DNA of 64,000 bases from Oceaniferula marina. Lineage in GTDB: Bacteria; Verrucomicrobiota; Verrucomicrobiia; Verrucomicrobiales; Akkermansiaceae. Shown piece after piece: positions 17,736 to 26,223 of the stretch. A model generated the notes under the pieces. It did no database searches, was not told the DNA's origin, and saw only the letters and a list, made by a program, of their open reading frames with translations. The stretch lies in assembly GCF_013391475.1 (NCBI RefSeq), contig NZ_JACBAZ010000003.1, forward strand, positions 496,001-560,000. Direction: 5' to 3'. Position 1 is the first letter of the stretch. Every line of letters begins with the position of its first letter. The position numbers and the translations under genes are program-made.

Positions 17736-18899
17736 ATGTCCAACGACAGCTTCACTGAAACCGTCAGCACCGGTTGGTTCAGCCGCATCGGCGACTCCAT
17801 CAAAGGTATCTTCCTCGGCCTGCTTATGGTCGTCGCCGCATTCCCTATTCTCTTTATCAACGAAGGATGCGCCGTCGATGTCCGTAAAACCCTGGACCAA
17901 GGGAGCAAAGAAGTCATCGATGTGGAAAGCTCTGCCGTCGACCCCGCCAATGAGGGAAAACTCATTCACCTCACCGGCCAGGCCAGCAGCCCAAAAGAAA
18001 TCGGCGACAAGGACTTTCGCGTAAGCTCCCAATCGCTAAGACTCGAACGCGAGGTTTCGATGTTCCAGTGGAAAGAATCCAGCGAAGAGAAAACCAAAAA
18101 GAAACTCGGCGGAGGCACTGAAACCACCACCACCTATACCTACACCAAAGACTGGCACAAGGGCCGCATCGATTCCTCCCAGTTTGAAAAACCGGACGGT
18201 CACCACAACCCCAGCCCGAAAGTCAGCAGCTCGAGTTGGACTGCTCCTGATGCCAAGCTCGGCGCCTTCACCCTGAACGCAAGCCTGATTGAAAAAATCG
18301 ACAGCTTCCAACCCATCCATATCCACGAGGACAACACCAGCCGTCAAGTCGCCGCGAGCAACAAAAAACTACATATCCACGACGGCATCTATTACTATGG
18401 CAAATCCCCCGATGCTCCGGAAGTGGGCGACCTCCGGATTTCCTTCCGGCATATTCCGTCACCAACCGAGGTCAGCATGATCGCCCAGCAAAAAGGAACC
18501 GGATTCGAGCCCTTCATCGGTAAATCCGGAGCGTCCATCTACATGCTCCAAGTCGGAAACCACAGCGCCCAAGCGATGATCGAACAGGCAAAAAATAGCA
18601 ATAGCACCAAAACCTGGATCATCCGAGGCGTCGGATTACTGGTGATGTTCTTCGGCTTCAGCCTGATCTTCAACCCACTCTCCGTCGTCGCCGACGTCAT
18701 CCCGATCGCCGGCAGCATCGTCGGCGTCGGCACCGGTATCGTCTCATTTTTGCTCGCTGTCCCGCTCTCACTGGCAACCATCGCCGTAGCCTGGGTCTAC
18801 TACCGCCCGATCATCGGCATCCCACTACTCATCGCTGCCGCCGTCGGCATCTTCTTCCTGATCCAAAAACTCTATCGCTACAACCGATCACGCGGATAA
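17736..18899 (+). CDS. TMEM43 family membrane protein
   Basis: A 387-residue protein with one TM helix near residues 24-42, a long soluble middle and a C-terminal block of three or four TM helices (from about residue 295). This matches the layout of the TMEM43 (LUMA) family, including FFGFSLIFNPLSVVADVIPIAGSIVG. The middle contains Ser/Thr/His-rich sequence facing the other side of the membrane. The molecular role in bacteria is not established. The CAP lipoprotein gene starts on the base after its stop codon, so the two are translationally linked. Confidence 0.85.
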   Translation: MSNDSFTETVSTGWFSRIGDSIKGIFLGLLMVVAAFPILFINEGCAVDVRKTLDQGSKEVIDVESSAVDPANEGKLIHLTGQASSPKEIGDKDFRVSSQSLRLEREVSMFQWKESSEEKTKKKLGGGTETTTTYTYTKDWHKGRIDSSQFEKPDGHHNPSPKVSSSSWTAPDAKLGAFTLNASLIEKIDSFQPIHIHEDNTSRQVAASNKKLHIHDGIYYYGKSPDAPEVGDLRISFRHIPSPTEVSMIAQQKGTGFEPFIGKSGASIYMLQVGNHSAQAMIEQAKNSNSTKTWIIRGVGLLVMFFGFSLIFNPLSVVADVIPIAGSIVGVGTGIVSFLLAVPLSLATIAVAWVYYRPIIGIPLLIAAAVGIFFLIQKLYRYNRSRG

Positions 18900-19433
18900 A
18901 TGCTCACTCGCCTCCACTCCATTGATGCCTACCTGCGGATCGGGCTACTCTGCCTGATCGCCGGAAGCTCGGTTTGCTTGACGTCTTGCCAGTCCCCCGG
19001 CACCGACGCCAAGGCCACACTTCCCTCGACGGCACCCCTGCCCGTTGGCACCCTGCCCGAGGACGGTTCACAACAATTGCTCGAGCACATCAACCAAAGC
19101 CGCCGCCAACACAAGCTGCCGGTCTTGGTCGTCGACCCCAGGCTCACCCGAGCCGCGCTCGAGCACTCGGAGTCGATGCTGCGCCATCAGTACTTTGACC
19201 ACCGTGGCCACGATGGCTCACGATTCCAGCAGCGCCTGCTTCGCAACGGTTACCCACGGTCCCACTCGGCGGAAAACATCGCCATGGTCCACGACCCCAA
19301 ACTCGTCTTCGACATGTGGTTTAACAGCCGGGGGCATTATAAAAACATGATGAACCCAAAGTATTCCCGGGTCGGAATCGGCCGCGCGGGGAACTACTGG
19401 ACAGCCAATTTTGCCGCACCCGACGGAACCTGA
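18900..19433 (+). CDS. CAP (SCP-like) domain lipoprotein
   Basis: A 177-residue protein with a signal peptide and lipobox (CLTSC, Cys at about residue 30), a short linker and one CAP domain. It shows LLEHINQSRRQHKLPVL, a helix with HQYFDHRGHDGSRF, AENIAM and the closing GHYKNMMNPKYSRVGIGRA. The two His and the Glu that line the CAP cavity are present. CAP proteins of bacteria are exported, and their activity is mostly unknown. It starts immediately after the TMEM43-like gene. Confidence 0.88.
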   Translation: MLTRLHSIDAYLRIGLLCLIAGSSVCLTSCQSPGTDAKATLPSTAPLPVGTLPEDGSQQLLEHINQSRRQHKLPVLVVDPRLTRAALEHSESMLRHQYFDHRGHDGSRFQQRLLRNGYPRSHSAENIAMVHDPKLVFDMWFNSRGHYKNMMNPKYSRVGIGRAGNYWTANFAAPDGT

Positions 19434-19547
19434 CACGCTCACAGAACCTGTCAGCAAGAAGCTCGAAACTTGCAATAATTGGGGAATACGTGACAGTGGT
19501 CGATCGAACCTGCCGTAATATAGGTTTGCAACCCGACTGCCTGCACC

Positions 19548-20888
19548 ATGAACCCCAAGACCTCCTGCCCCGGAAATCCCCTGTCGTCACCGATGTCACT
19601 GAACGGCTCTCGTCGTGAGTTTTTACACGTCGGACTACTGGCCGGACTCGGCCTGACTCTGCCCGAATTCCTGAAAATGCAAGCGCAGGGGGCTCAGAAA
19701 CACTACGAAAGCAAAGAAGGCGTCGCAAAGTCAGTCATCCAAATTTTCCTGCCGGGCGGCCTGGCCCAACAGGAGTCGTTCGACCCCAAACCTTACGCGC
19801 CCAGCGAATACCGCGGCCCCTTCGGAACCGTCAAAACCAAGCTCCCCGGTGTTGTCTTTTCCGAACACATGAAACATCTGGCCCAGATGGCGGATAAAAT
19901 CACCGTGATCCGCTCGATGTCCCACGGCGAGGCCGCCCATGAACGAGGCACTCACAACATGTTCACCGGCTATCGGCCAAGCCCCGCCCTCCAGTTTCCC
20001 TCGATGGGCTCGGTTGTCTCCCACGAACTGGGGTCGAAAAACAACCTTCCCCCCTACGTCTGCGTGCCAAACGTTCCCAACATCTTCGCCGGCTCCGGCT
20101 ACCTCAGCACTGCCTACGGACCGTTCGGACTGGGCGCCGACCCCGCACGCGGCGACTTCAAGGTGCGCGATCTGAACCTCCCGCAGGGGGTCGATGACGA
20201 ACGTTTTCACCGCCGCAAATCCATGCTGGCGACGGTGGATGCTCATTTCCGCTCCTTGGAAAAAGCGGACACCCTCGACTCGATGGATGCCTTTTATCAA
20301 CATGCATACAAACTGATTTCCTCACAAAAGGCACGCGAGGCCTTTGACCTCTCCAAGGAACCGGAAAAACTCAAGGAGATGTATGGCAAAACCCAGGCAG
20401 GTCAACGGATGCTGCTCGCCCGGCGTTTGGCCGAAGCCGGGGTGCGCTTCGTCTCACTCACCGCCGGCGGCTGGGACCACCACGATAATATTAAAGAAGG
20501 TATCCAAGGGAACCTGCCCGCCGTGGATAAAGCCGTAGCCGCCCTGCTCAAGGACCTGGAACAACGTGGCATGCTGGATAACACCTTAGTGATGCTGACC
20601 TCGGAGTTCGGCCGCACTCCGAAAATCAATAAAACCAACGGCCGCGACCACTGGCCGCGCGTGTTCTCGGTCATGCTCGCCGGAGGTGGTGTGCAAAAAG
20701 GTCTGATCTATGGAAAATCCAATGCCCTGGCCGCCGAGCCGGAAGAAGACAAAGTCGGCGTCCAGGATTTTGCCACCACCATTTACCACCAACTCGGTAT
20801 CACCGCCGACAAGGAACTCATGGCCCCCGGCGGACGGCCAATCGAAATTGTCGACGGTGGCAACGTCATCAGCGATCTCTTAATCTGA
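19548..20888 (+). CDS. DUF1501 Tat-exported protein
   Basis: First gene of a four-gene operon. It has a twin-arginine signal (GSRREFLHVGLLAGLGL). The rest matches DUF1501, a sulfatase-fold family without a formylglycine site: VIQIFLPGGLAQQESFDPKP, a middle with ERGTHNMFTGYRPSP, TAGGWDHHDNIKEG and LTSEFGRTPKIN with GRDHWP. In Planctomycetota and Verrucomicrobiota such genes are nearly always paired with DUF1549/DUF1553 cytochrome genes, as here. The biochemical role is unknown. Confidence 0.92.
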   Translation: MNPKTSCPGNPLSSPMSLNGSRREFLHVGLLAGLGLTLPEFLKMQAQGAQKHYESKEGVAKSVIQIFLPGGLAQQESFDPKPYAPSEYRGPFGTVKTKLPGVVFSEHMKHLAQMADKITVIRSMSHGEAAHERGTHNMFTGYRPSPALQFPSMGSVVSHELGSKNNLPPYVCVPNVPNIFAGSGYLSTAYGPFGLGADPARGDFKVRDLNLPQGVDDERFHRRKSMLATVDAHFRSLEKADTLDSMDAFYQHAYKLISSQKAREAFDLSKEPEKLKEMYGKTQAGQRMLLARRLAEAGVRFVSLTAGGWDHHDNIKEGIQGNLPAVDKAVAALLKDLEQRGMLDNTLVMLTSEFGRTPKINKTNGRDHWPRVFSVMLAGGGVQKGLIYGKSNALAAEPEEDKVGVQDFATTIYHQLGITADKELMAPGGRPIEIVDGGNVISDLLI

Positions 20889-20899
20889 CCCTTACCTCC

Positions 20900-23320
20900 A
20901 TGCCCGCTCACCTCAGAGTCACGCTTGCTCTTCTCACGCTGCTGATGGCGTCAGGGCCACTGCACGCCTATGACCCGGCACTGAACCTGATCATGCCCCG
21001 AGGCGGTATGCAGGGAAAGGAGGTGGTCCTCCACCTGCACGGTGACAGGCTGTTCGCCCCCCGCGAGCTCCTCTTCTATCAGAAAGGAATCACCGTCAAA
21101 CACCTTGAAAAAATCGACGACAAAAAGCTCAAGGTTACCATCCAAATCGCGCCCGATGCTCCACTTGGTGAGCATGCGATGCGGCTACGCTGTGACGCCG
21201 GCGTCACCTACATGCGCACCTTCTGGGTCGGCCCCTTCCCTTGCATCGACGAAGCCGAACCCAACAATGATTTTGCCAAACCCCAAACCATCTCAGCCAA
21301 CCACACCGTCCACGGAACGGCCGGCAACGAGGACGTCGACTATTTTCAGATTCAGGCGAAAAAAGGCCAACGCATCTCAGCAGAAATCGAAGGCATGCGG
21401 CTCGGCAGCATCTTCTTCGACCCCTACCTCGCCATCCTCAACGACAAACGCTTCGAGCTGGCAACCTCCGACGACTCCCCATTGCTCCGCCAGGACGCCT
21501 TTGTCTCGGTGATCGCCCCCGAAGATGGAGCCTACACCATCATGGTCCGTGAATCCGCCTATGAAGGAAACGACCGCTGTCGCTACCGCCTGCACGTCGG
21601 CCATTTCCCCCGCCCACGTGCCGTCTATCCACCGGCAGCCACTCCGGGACAGGAAAACAAACTCCAACTCATCGGTGACCCCACAGGCGAATATGCACAT
21701 ACTCTCACGCCAGAGCCTGCCACCGAAGGCTCGATCTTCCCTCTCTTTGCCTCAAATGGTGGACTTACCCCACCATCCCCCAATCCTCTCTTAATCAGCA
21801 AGCTTCCCCACATCAACGAGTCCGAACCCAACAACTGGTGGAAAAACTTAAAACAACAAACCATCCCCAAGGCCCCCTGCGCCCTCCACGGCATCATTGC
21901 CGAACGAAACGACAGTGACTTTTTCTTCTTCCGCGCCAGCAAAGGGGAAAACCTCCGCATCCGGGCCCGCTCCCGGGACCTGCGCTCCCCCCTCGACACG
22001 GTGCTCACCCTGCGGGACGCCAAAGGGAAATACATCGCCCGCAACGACGACCAGGGAGGGCCCGACAGCATCATCGATTTCAAACCGCCTGCCGACGGCG
22101 AATACTCAATCCAAGTCCGCGACCACCTCGGACAGGGTGGGCCCGACTACACCTACCGTATCGAGATCAAACCTCGCCAAGCCGCGATCAGCGCCACGCT
22201 CCCCGTCGTCAAACGAAACGAAAGTCAATTCCGCAAGGTCATCTGCATCCCGCGCGGCAACCGCTACGCCAGCGTTGTCAACATCAGCAGAAAAAACCAC
22301 AGCTGCGTCTGTGCCCTCGATGCCCCGAGCCTTCCGCAGGGCGTCCGTATGCAGGCGAGTGAGGCGGCCAAATCATCCAACAGCCTGCTCGCTGTGTTTG
22401 AAGCCTCACCCGATGCTCCGATCGCCGGTTCGCTCTATTCGCTGTTTGTCCGTGATACCGAACCAAAGAATCAAATTCGAGGCCCGCTGAACGAAGTCAT
22501 CAACCACATTGAAATCAACAACACCGGAGTCTTTCACCACACCACTAGCCAACACATCGCCATCGCCGTGATCGAAGAAGCCCCCTTCCACGTCGATCTG
22601 CTCACCCCTCCCGTCCCCATCGTTCGAAATGGAACCTCCGAACTCCGGATCAAAATCCGCAGACAAGACGGCTTTGATGCCCCGGTCAAGGTCACACTTC
22701 CATGGAAACCCAGCGGCGTCGGAGCCCCGACCTCCATTACCATAGCCAAAGGAAAATCAGAAGCCGTCTACGCGATCAACGCCAATGCCGATGCCACTCT
22801 GGGAACCCACCAAATCTGCGTCAGCGCCGAAGCCAAAACCCCCAAGGGCACCGTGCTCACATCCTCCAGCTTGGTGCCGCTCAGCATCCGCGAACCCTTC
22901 ATCAGTGCCAAACTGGAAATGGCATCCACCATCCCCGGACAAGCCGTTTCGATGCTCTGCAAAATCGAACACCCCCACCCGATCCAAGGCCAAGCCGAAA
23001 TCCGACTGCTCGGCCTGCCTCACGGGGTCAAAGCCTCTCCGCGACACATCAACAACCAAAGCAAAGAAGTCATCTTTGATCTCGAAGTCGCCCATGACGC
23101 AGCCAAGGGCAACCACAACTCCCTGTTCTGCCAAGTCCTCCCGAAACAAAACGGTCACGCCATCCCACACCAAACAGCCCAAGGTGGATCACTCCGAATC
23201 AACCCGCCACCACCGGTAAAAAAATCCACCAAACCGGGGCAAAAACCCGCAGCCGTAAAAAAACCAGCGGCAAACAAACCACTCTCCCGCTTGGAACAAC
23301 TCCGCCAACGTAACCAATAA
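20900..23320 (+). CDS. Secreted protein with PPC-type domains
   Basis: An 806-residue exported protein with a signal peptide ending near LHAYD. It has an N-terminal IPT/Ig-like segment (LIMPRGGMQGKEVVLHLHG) and two bacterial pre-peptidase C-terminal (PPC) domains, each opening with a DEAEPNND- or INESEPNNW-like turn and containing DVDYFQIQAKKGQRI or DSDFFFFRASKGENL. Ig-like strands follow. The C-terminal tail is Lys/Pro-rich (KKSTKPGQKPAAVKKPAA) and may bind the wall or DNA. It lies 11 bases after the DUF1501 gene, is not a protease itself, and is probably a structural partner of the operon's cytochrome proteins. Confidence 0.85.
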   Translation: MPAHLRVTLALLTLLMASGPLHAYDPALNLIMPRGGMQGKEVVLHLHGDRLFAPRELLFYQKGITVKHLEKIDDKKLKVTIQIAPDAPLGEHAMRLRCDAGVTYMRTFWVGPFPCIDEAEPNNDFAKPQTISANHTVHGTAGNEDVDYFQIQAKKGQRISAEIEGMRLGSIFFDPYLAILNDKRFELATSDDSPLLRQDAFVSVIAPEDGAYTIMVRESAYEGNDRCRYRLHVGHFPRPRAVYPPAATPGQENKLQLIGDPTGEYAHTLTPEPATEGSIFPLFASNGGLTPPSPNPLLISKLPHINESEPNNWWKNLKQQTIPKAPCALHGIIAERNDSDFFFFRASKGENLRIRARSRDLRSPLDTVLTLRDAKGKYIARNDDQGGPDSIIDFKPPADGEYSIQVRDHLGQGGPDYTYRIEIKPRQAAISATLPVVKRNESQFRKVICIPRGNRYASVVNISRKNHSCVCALDAPSLPQGVRMQASEAAKSSNSLLAVFEASPDAPIAGSLYSLFVRDTEPKNQIRGPLNEVINHIEINNTGVFHHTTSQHIAIAVIEEAPFHVDLLTPPVPIVRNGTSELRIKIRRQDGFDAPVKVTLPWKPSGVGAPTSITIAKGKSEAVYAINANADATLGTHQICVSAEAKTPKGTVLTSSSLVPLSIREPFISAKLEMASTIPGQAVSMLCKIEHPHPIQGQAEIRLLGLPHGVKASPRHINNQSKEVIFDLEVAHDAAKGNHNSLFCQVLPKQNGHAIPHQTAQGGSLRINPPPPVKKSTKPGQKPAAVKKPAANKPLSRLEQLRQRNQ

Positions 23321-23371
23321 GTGCAAACCCTTCAGTTGCCCCACCACATCACACCTCACCTCGCCCGGATC

Positions 23372-26197
23372 ATGTTCCGATTTCCCACCATCACCCGTTC
23401 AGCACTGACCAGCAGCACCCTGACCCTCATCTTCCAGGGAAGCTGTCTGGGCTCACCCGACTTTGTCAAAGAAGTGCAGCCTATCCTGGAAGAGAACTGC
23501 ATCCGCTGCCACGGGGAAGAAAAACAAAAAGGATCACTCCGGCTCGATACCCGCGCCTTCATGCTCGAAGGTGGCGAAAATGCGGCAGCCATCGACCTCG
23601 ATAAACCTGAAGGTAGCGAGATAATCCGCCTGGTTTCACTGCCAGCGGATCACGACGACCTGATGCCGCCACCCGGGAAAAAGGCAAGCCCTCCACTCAG
23701 CAAAGAACAGATCACCACCCTCACGGACTGGGTGAAAGCCAACGCCCCCTGGCCGGATGGCATCGTTCTGAAGGAACGCGCCCGCAGCCGCCGTGAAAGC
23801 AAGCTCGACCAAGCCGACCCGAACCTGCTGTCGATCGAAGTCTTCCCGAAACAAATCAGTCTGGAAACCAAGGAAGATTTTCACCGCCTGATTGCCATCG
23901 CCCGATACAAAGATGCCACCACCCGGGACATCACCCCCTCACTCAGTATCCACTTCGACGACCCGTCGCTGGTCCGGCTCGAAGGCACCACGGTCCACCC
24001 GGTCAGCGACGGCAGCACGCAGATGCACATCCACTACCGGGGGCAAAAGCAATCGGTTCAAGTAAGCGTCAAAGGGGCGACCACCCCCCGCCCAATCAGC
24101 TTCCAGCGGGATGTGATGCCCGTGCTCACCGCCGCTGGCTGCAACACCGGCTCCTGCCATGGATCAGCCCGTGGTCAGGATGGGTTCCACCTCTCTCTCT
24201 TTGGCTACGACCCCAAGGGCGATTACCACCGGCTCACCCGCGAAATGCCCGGCCGACGTATCAACCTAGCACTCCCCGAGGACAGCCTGCTACTCACCAA
24301 AGCCATCGAATCCGTCCCACACACCGGCGGCAAACTCATGGATTCCGACAGCGCAGCCTACCGCGTGCTGCTCAACTGGCTACAAGCCGGCGCCCAATAC
24401 GACCCAAAAGATCCCGTGCTCCCGGTGGGTATCGAAGTCCGCCCGGTCGAGGCGGTTCTCAAAGGTTCGGGCGAATGGCTCCCACTCACCGTGCGCGCAA
24501 TCTACTCGGATGGCAGTGACCGCGATGTCACCCGCCTGACCACCTTTTCGTCGAGTAACGACAACTCGGTCCAAATCGACCCCGCCACCGGCTTGATGAC
24601 ATCGGCCAAGCGCGGTGAAGCCTTTCTCATGGGGCGCTTCCACACCTTCACCGAAGGCATGCAAACCATCGTCATCCCGGAACAGGCCGATTACCGTCAA
24701 CCCTCACCGCCTGAACACAATTATATCGACCCACTGGTGCATCAAAAACTCCACAAACTCCGTGTCATCCCCTCCGAACTCTGCGACGATGCCACCTTCA
24801 TGCGCCGTATCTACCTCGACCTCATCGGCCAGGTCCCCACAGTCGAGCAACGAGCTCAATTCCTCGCGGATCAAACCCCGGACAAACGCGCCAAACTCAT
24901 CGACCAACTCATCGACACCAAGGAGTTCACCGAAATATGGGTGATGAAATGGGCCGAACTCCTCCAAATCCGCACCTTCAATAACCAAGTCAGCTACAAA
25001 GCCGCCCTACTCTATCATAACTGGCTGCGCGAACGCCTGGTCGCCGACATGCCATTCAATCAAATCATCTACGAACTGCTCTCGGCCCGTGGCGGAACCT
25101 TCTCCAATCCCGCAACCAACTACTATCAAGTCGAATTGGAAACCAAAAAGCTCACCGAAAATGTGGCTCAGGTATTTATGGGCACCCGGATTCAATGCGC
25201 CCAGTGCCACAACCACATGTTCGACCGCTGGACCATGGACGACTACTACAACTTCACCGCCTTCTTCACTCAGGTGAAACGAAAAAAGGCCGAAGACCCA
25301 CGCGAACAAATCATCTTCGACGGCAATGGTGAGATCCAACATCCGGTCACCAAACAAAATGCCATCCCCAAATTCCTCGGAGGGGGCACGCCCAACGAAG
25401 AAGACATGAAAAAGAAATCACGCCGCGAAGTCGTTGCCTCATGGCTGACCGCTCCGGAAAACCCGTGGTTTGCCCGCAACATCTCCAACATCGTCTGGGC
25501 CCACTTTTTTGGTGTCGGCATCGTCGACCCCGTCGATGACGTCCGGGTCTCCAACCCTCCATCCAACCCGGCACTACTCGATGCCCTGGCCAAACACTTG
25601 GTCGATTCCAATTTCAATATCAAAAGCCTGGTGCGCGATATCTGCAACTCACGCACCTATCAGCTGTCCAGCCGGACCAATGCCACCAACGTCAGCGACA
25701 CCCGCAATTTTTCCCACGCCCAGGTGCGTCGGTTACGTTCCGAGATCCTGCTCGATGTCATTTCCCAGATCACCCAGACTCCTAACAAGTTCAAAGGCCT
25801 ACCCCGCGGAGCCCGGGCGGTTCAGATCGCCGATGGCAACACCTCCACCTATTTCCTTAAAACCTTCGGCCGATCCACCCGCGAAACTGTGGCATCCACC
25901 GAAGTCAAAATGGACCCCAGCCTATCCCAATCACTGCACTTGCTCAATGGTGACACCACCCACAAACGCATCCAGCAGGGGAAAGTCATCCGCAGCATGC
26001 GCCAACAAAAAAAATCTCCACAGGAAATCATCGACCACCTCTACCTCACCTGCCTGTCACGCCCGCCCACATCAGGAGAATCCCAAACGCTGATGCTTCA
26101 CCTGAACGAACTCAAAGAAGAAAAGGCCATAATCGAAACCCTCGAAGACATCTTCTGGGCACTGCTGAACTCCAAAGAATTTATCTTTAACCACTGA
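23372..26197 (+). CDS. Planctomycete-type cytochrome c, DUF1549 and DUF1553 protein
   Basis: The product has a signal peptide from the ATG at 23372. A GTG at 23321 directly after the previous stop is possible, but it would lengthen the N-region. Order of parts: a planctomycete-type cytochrome domain with CIRCHGEEKQKG; a segment with CNTGSCHGSARGQDGFHL; a Big2-like Ig domain; DUF1549 (FMRRIYLDLIGQVPT, then WAELLQIRTF) with a further heme motif CAQCHNHMFDRW; and DUF1553 (NPWFARNISNIVWAHFFG, DALAKHLVDSNFNIKSLV). Likely a periplasmic multi-heme protein. The redox partner and substrate are not known. It shares an operon with DUF1501, as is standard in these phyla. Confidence 0.92.
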   Translation: MFRFPTITRSALTSSTLTLIFQGSCLGSPDFVKEVQPILEENCIRCHGEEKQKGSLRLDTRAFMLEGGENAAAIDLDKPEGSEIIRLVSLPADHDDLMPPPGKKASPPLSKEQITTLTDWVKANAPWPDGIVLKERARSRRESKLDQADPNLLSIEVFPKQISLETKEDFHRLIAIARYKDATTRDITPSLSIHFDDPSLVRLEGTTVHPVSDGSTQMHIHYRGQKQSVQVSVKGATTPRPISFQRDVMPVLTAAGCNTGSCHGSARGQDGFHLSLFGYDPKGDYHRLTREMPGRRINLALPEDSLLLTKAIESVPHTGGKLMDSDSAAYRVLLNWLQAGAQYDPKDPVLPVGIEVRPVEAVLKGSGEWLPLTVRAIYSDGSDRDVTRLTTFSSSNDNSVQIDPATGLMTSAKRGEAFLMGRFHTFTEGMQTIVIPEQADYRQPSPPEHNYIDPLVHQKLHKLRVIPSELCDDATFMRRIYLDLIGQVPTVEQRAQFLADQTPDKRAKLIDQLIDTKEFTEIWVMKWAELLQIRTFNNQVSYKAALLYHNWLRERLVADMPFNQIIYELLSARGGTFSNPATNYYQVELETKKLTENVAQVFMGTRIQCAQCHNHMFDRWTMDDYYNFTAFFTQVKRKKAEDPREQIIFDGNGEIQHPVTKQNAIPKFLGGGTPNEEDMKKKSRREVVASWLTAPENPWFARNISNIVWAHFFGVGIVDPVDDVRVSNPPSNPALLDALAKHLVDSNFNIKSLVRDICNSRTYQLSSRTNATNVSDTRNFSHAQVRRLRSEILLDVISQITQTPNKFKGLPRGARAVQIADGNTSTYFLKTFGRSTRETVASTEVKMDPSLSQSLHLLNGDTTHKRIQQGKVIRSMRQQKKSPQEIIDHLYLTCLSRPPTSGESQTLMLHLNELKEEKAIIETLEDIFWALLNSKEFIFNH

Positions 26198-26223
26198 TAC
26201 CCAACTGCACCCAAGGATCAACC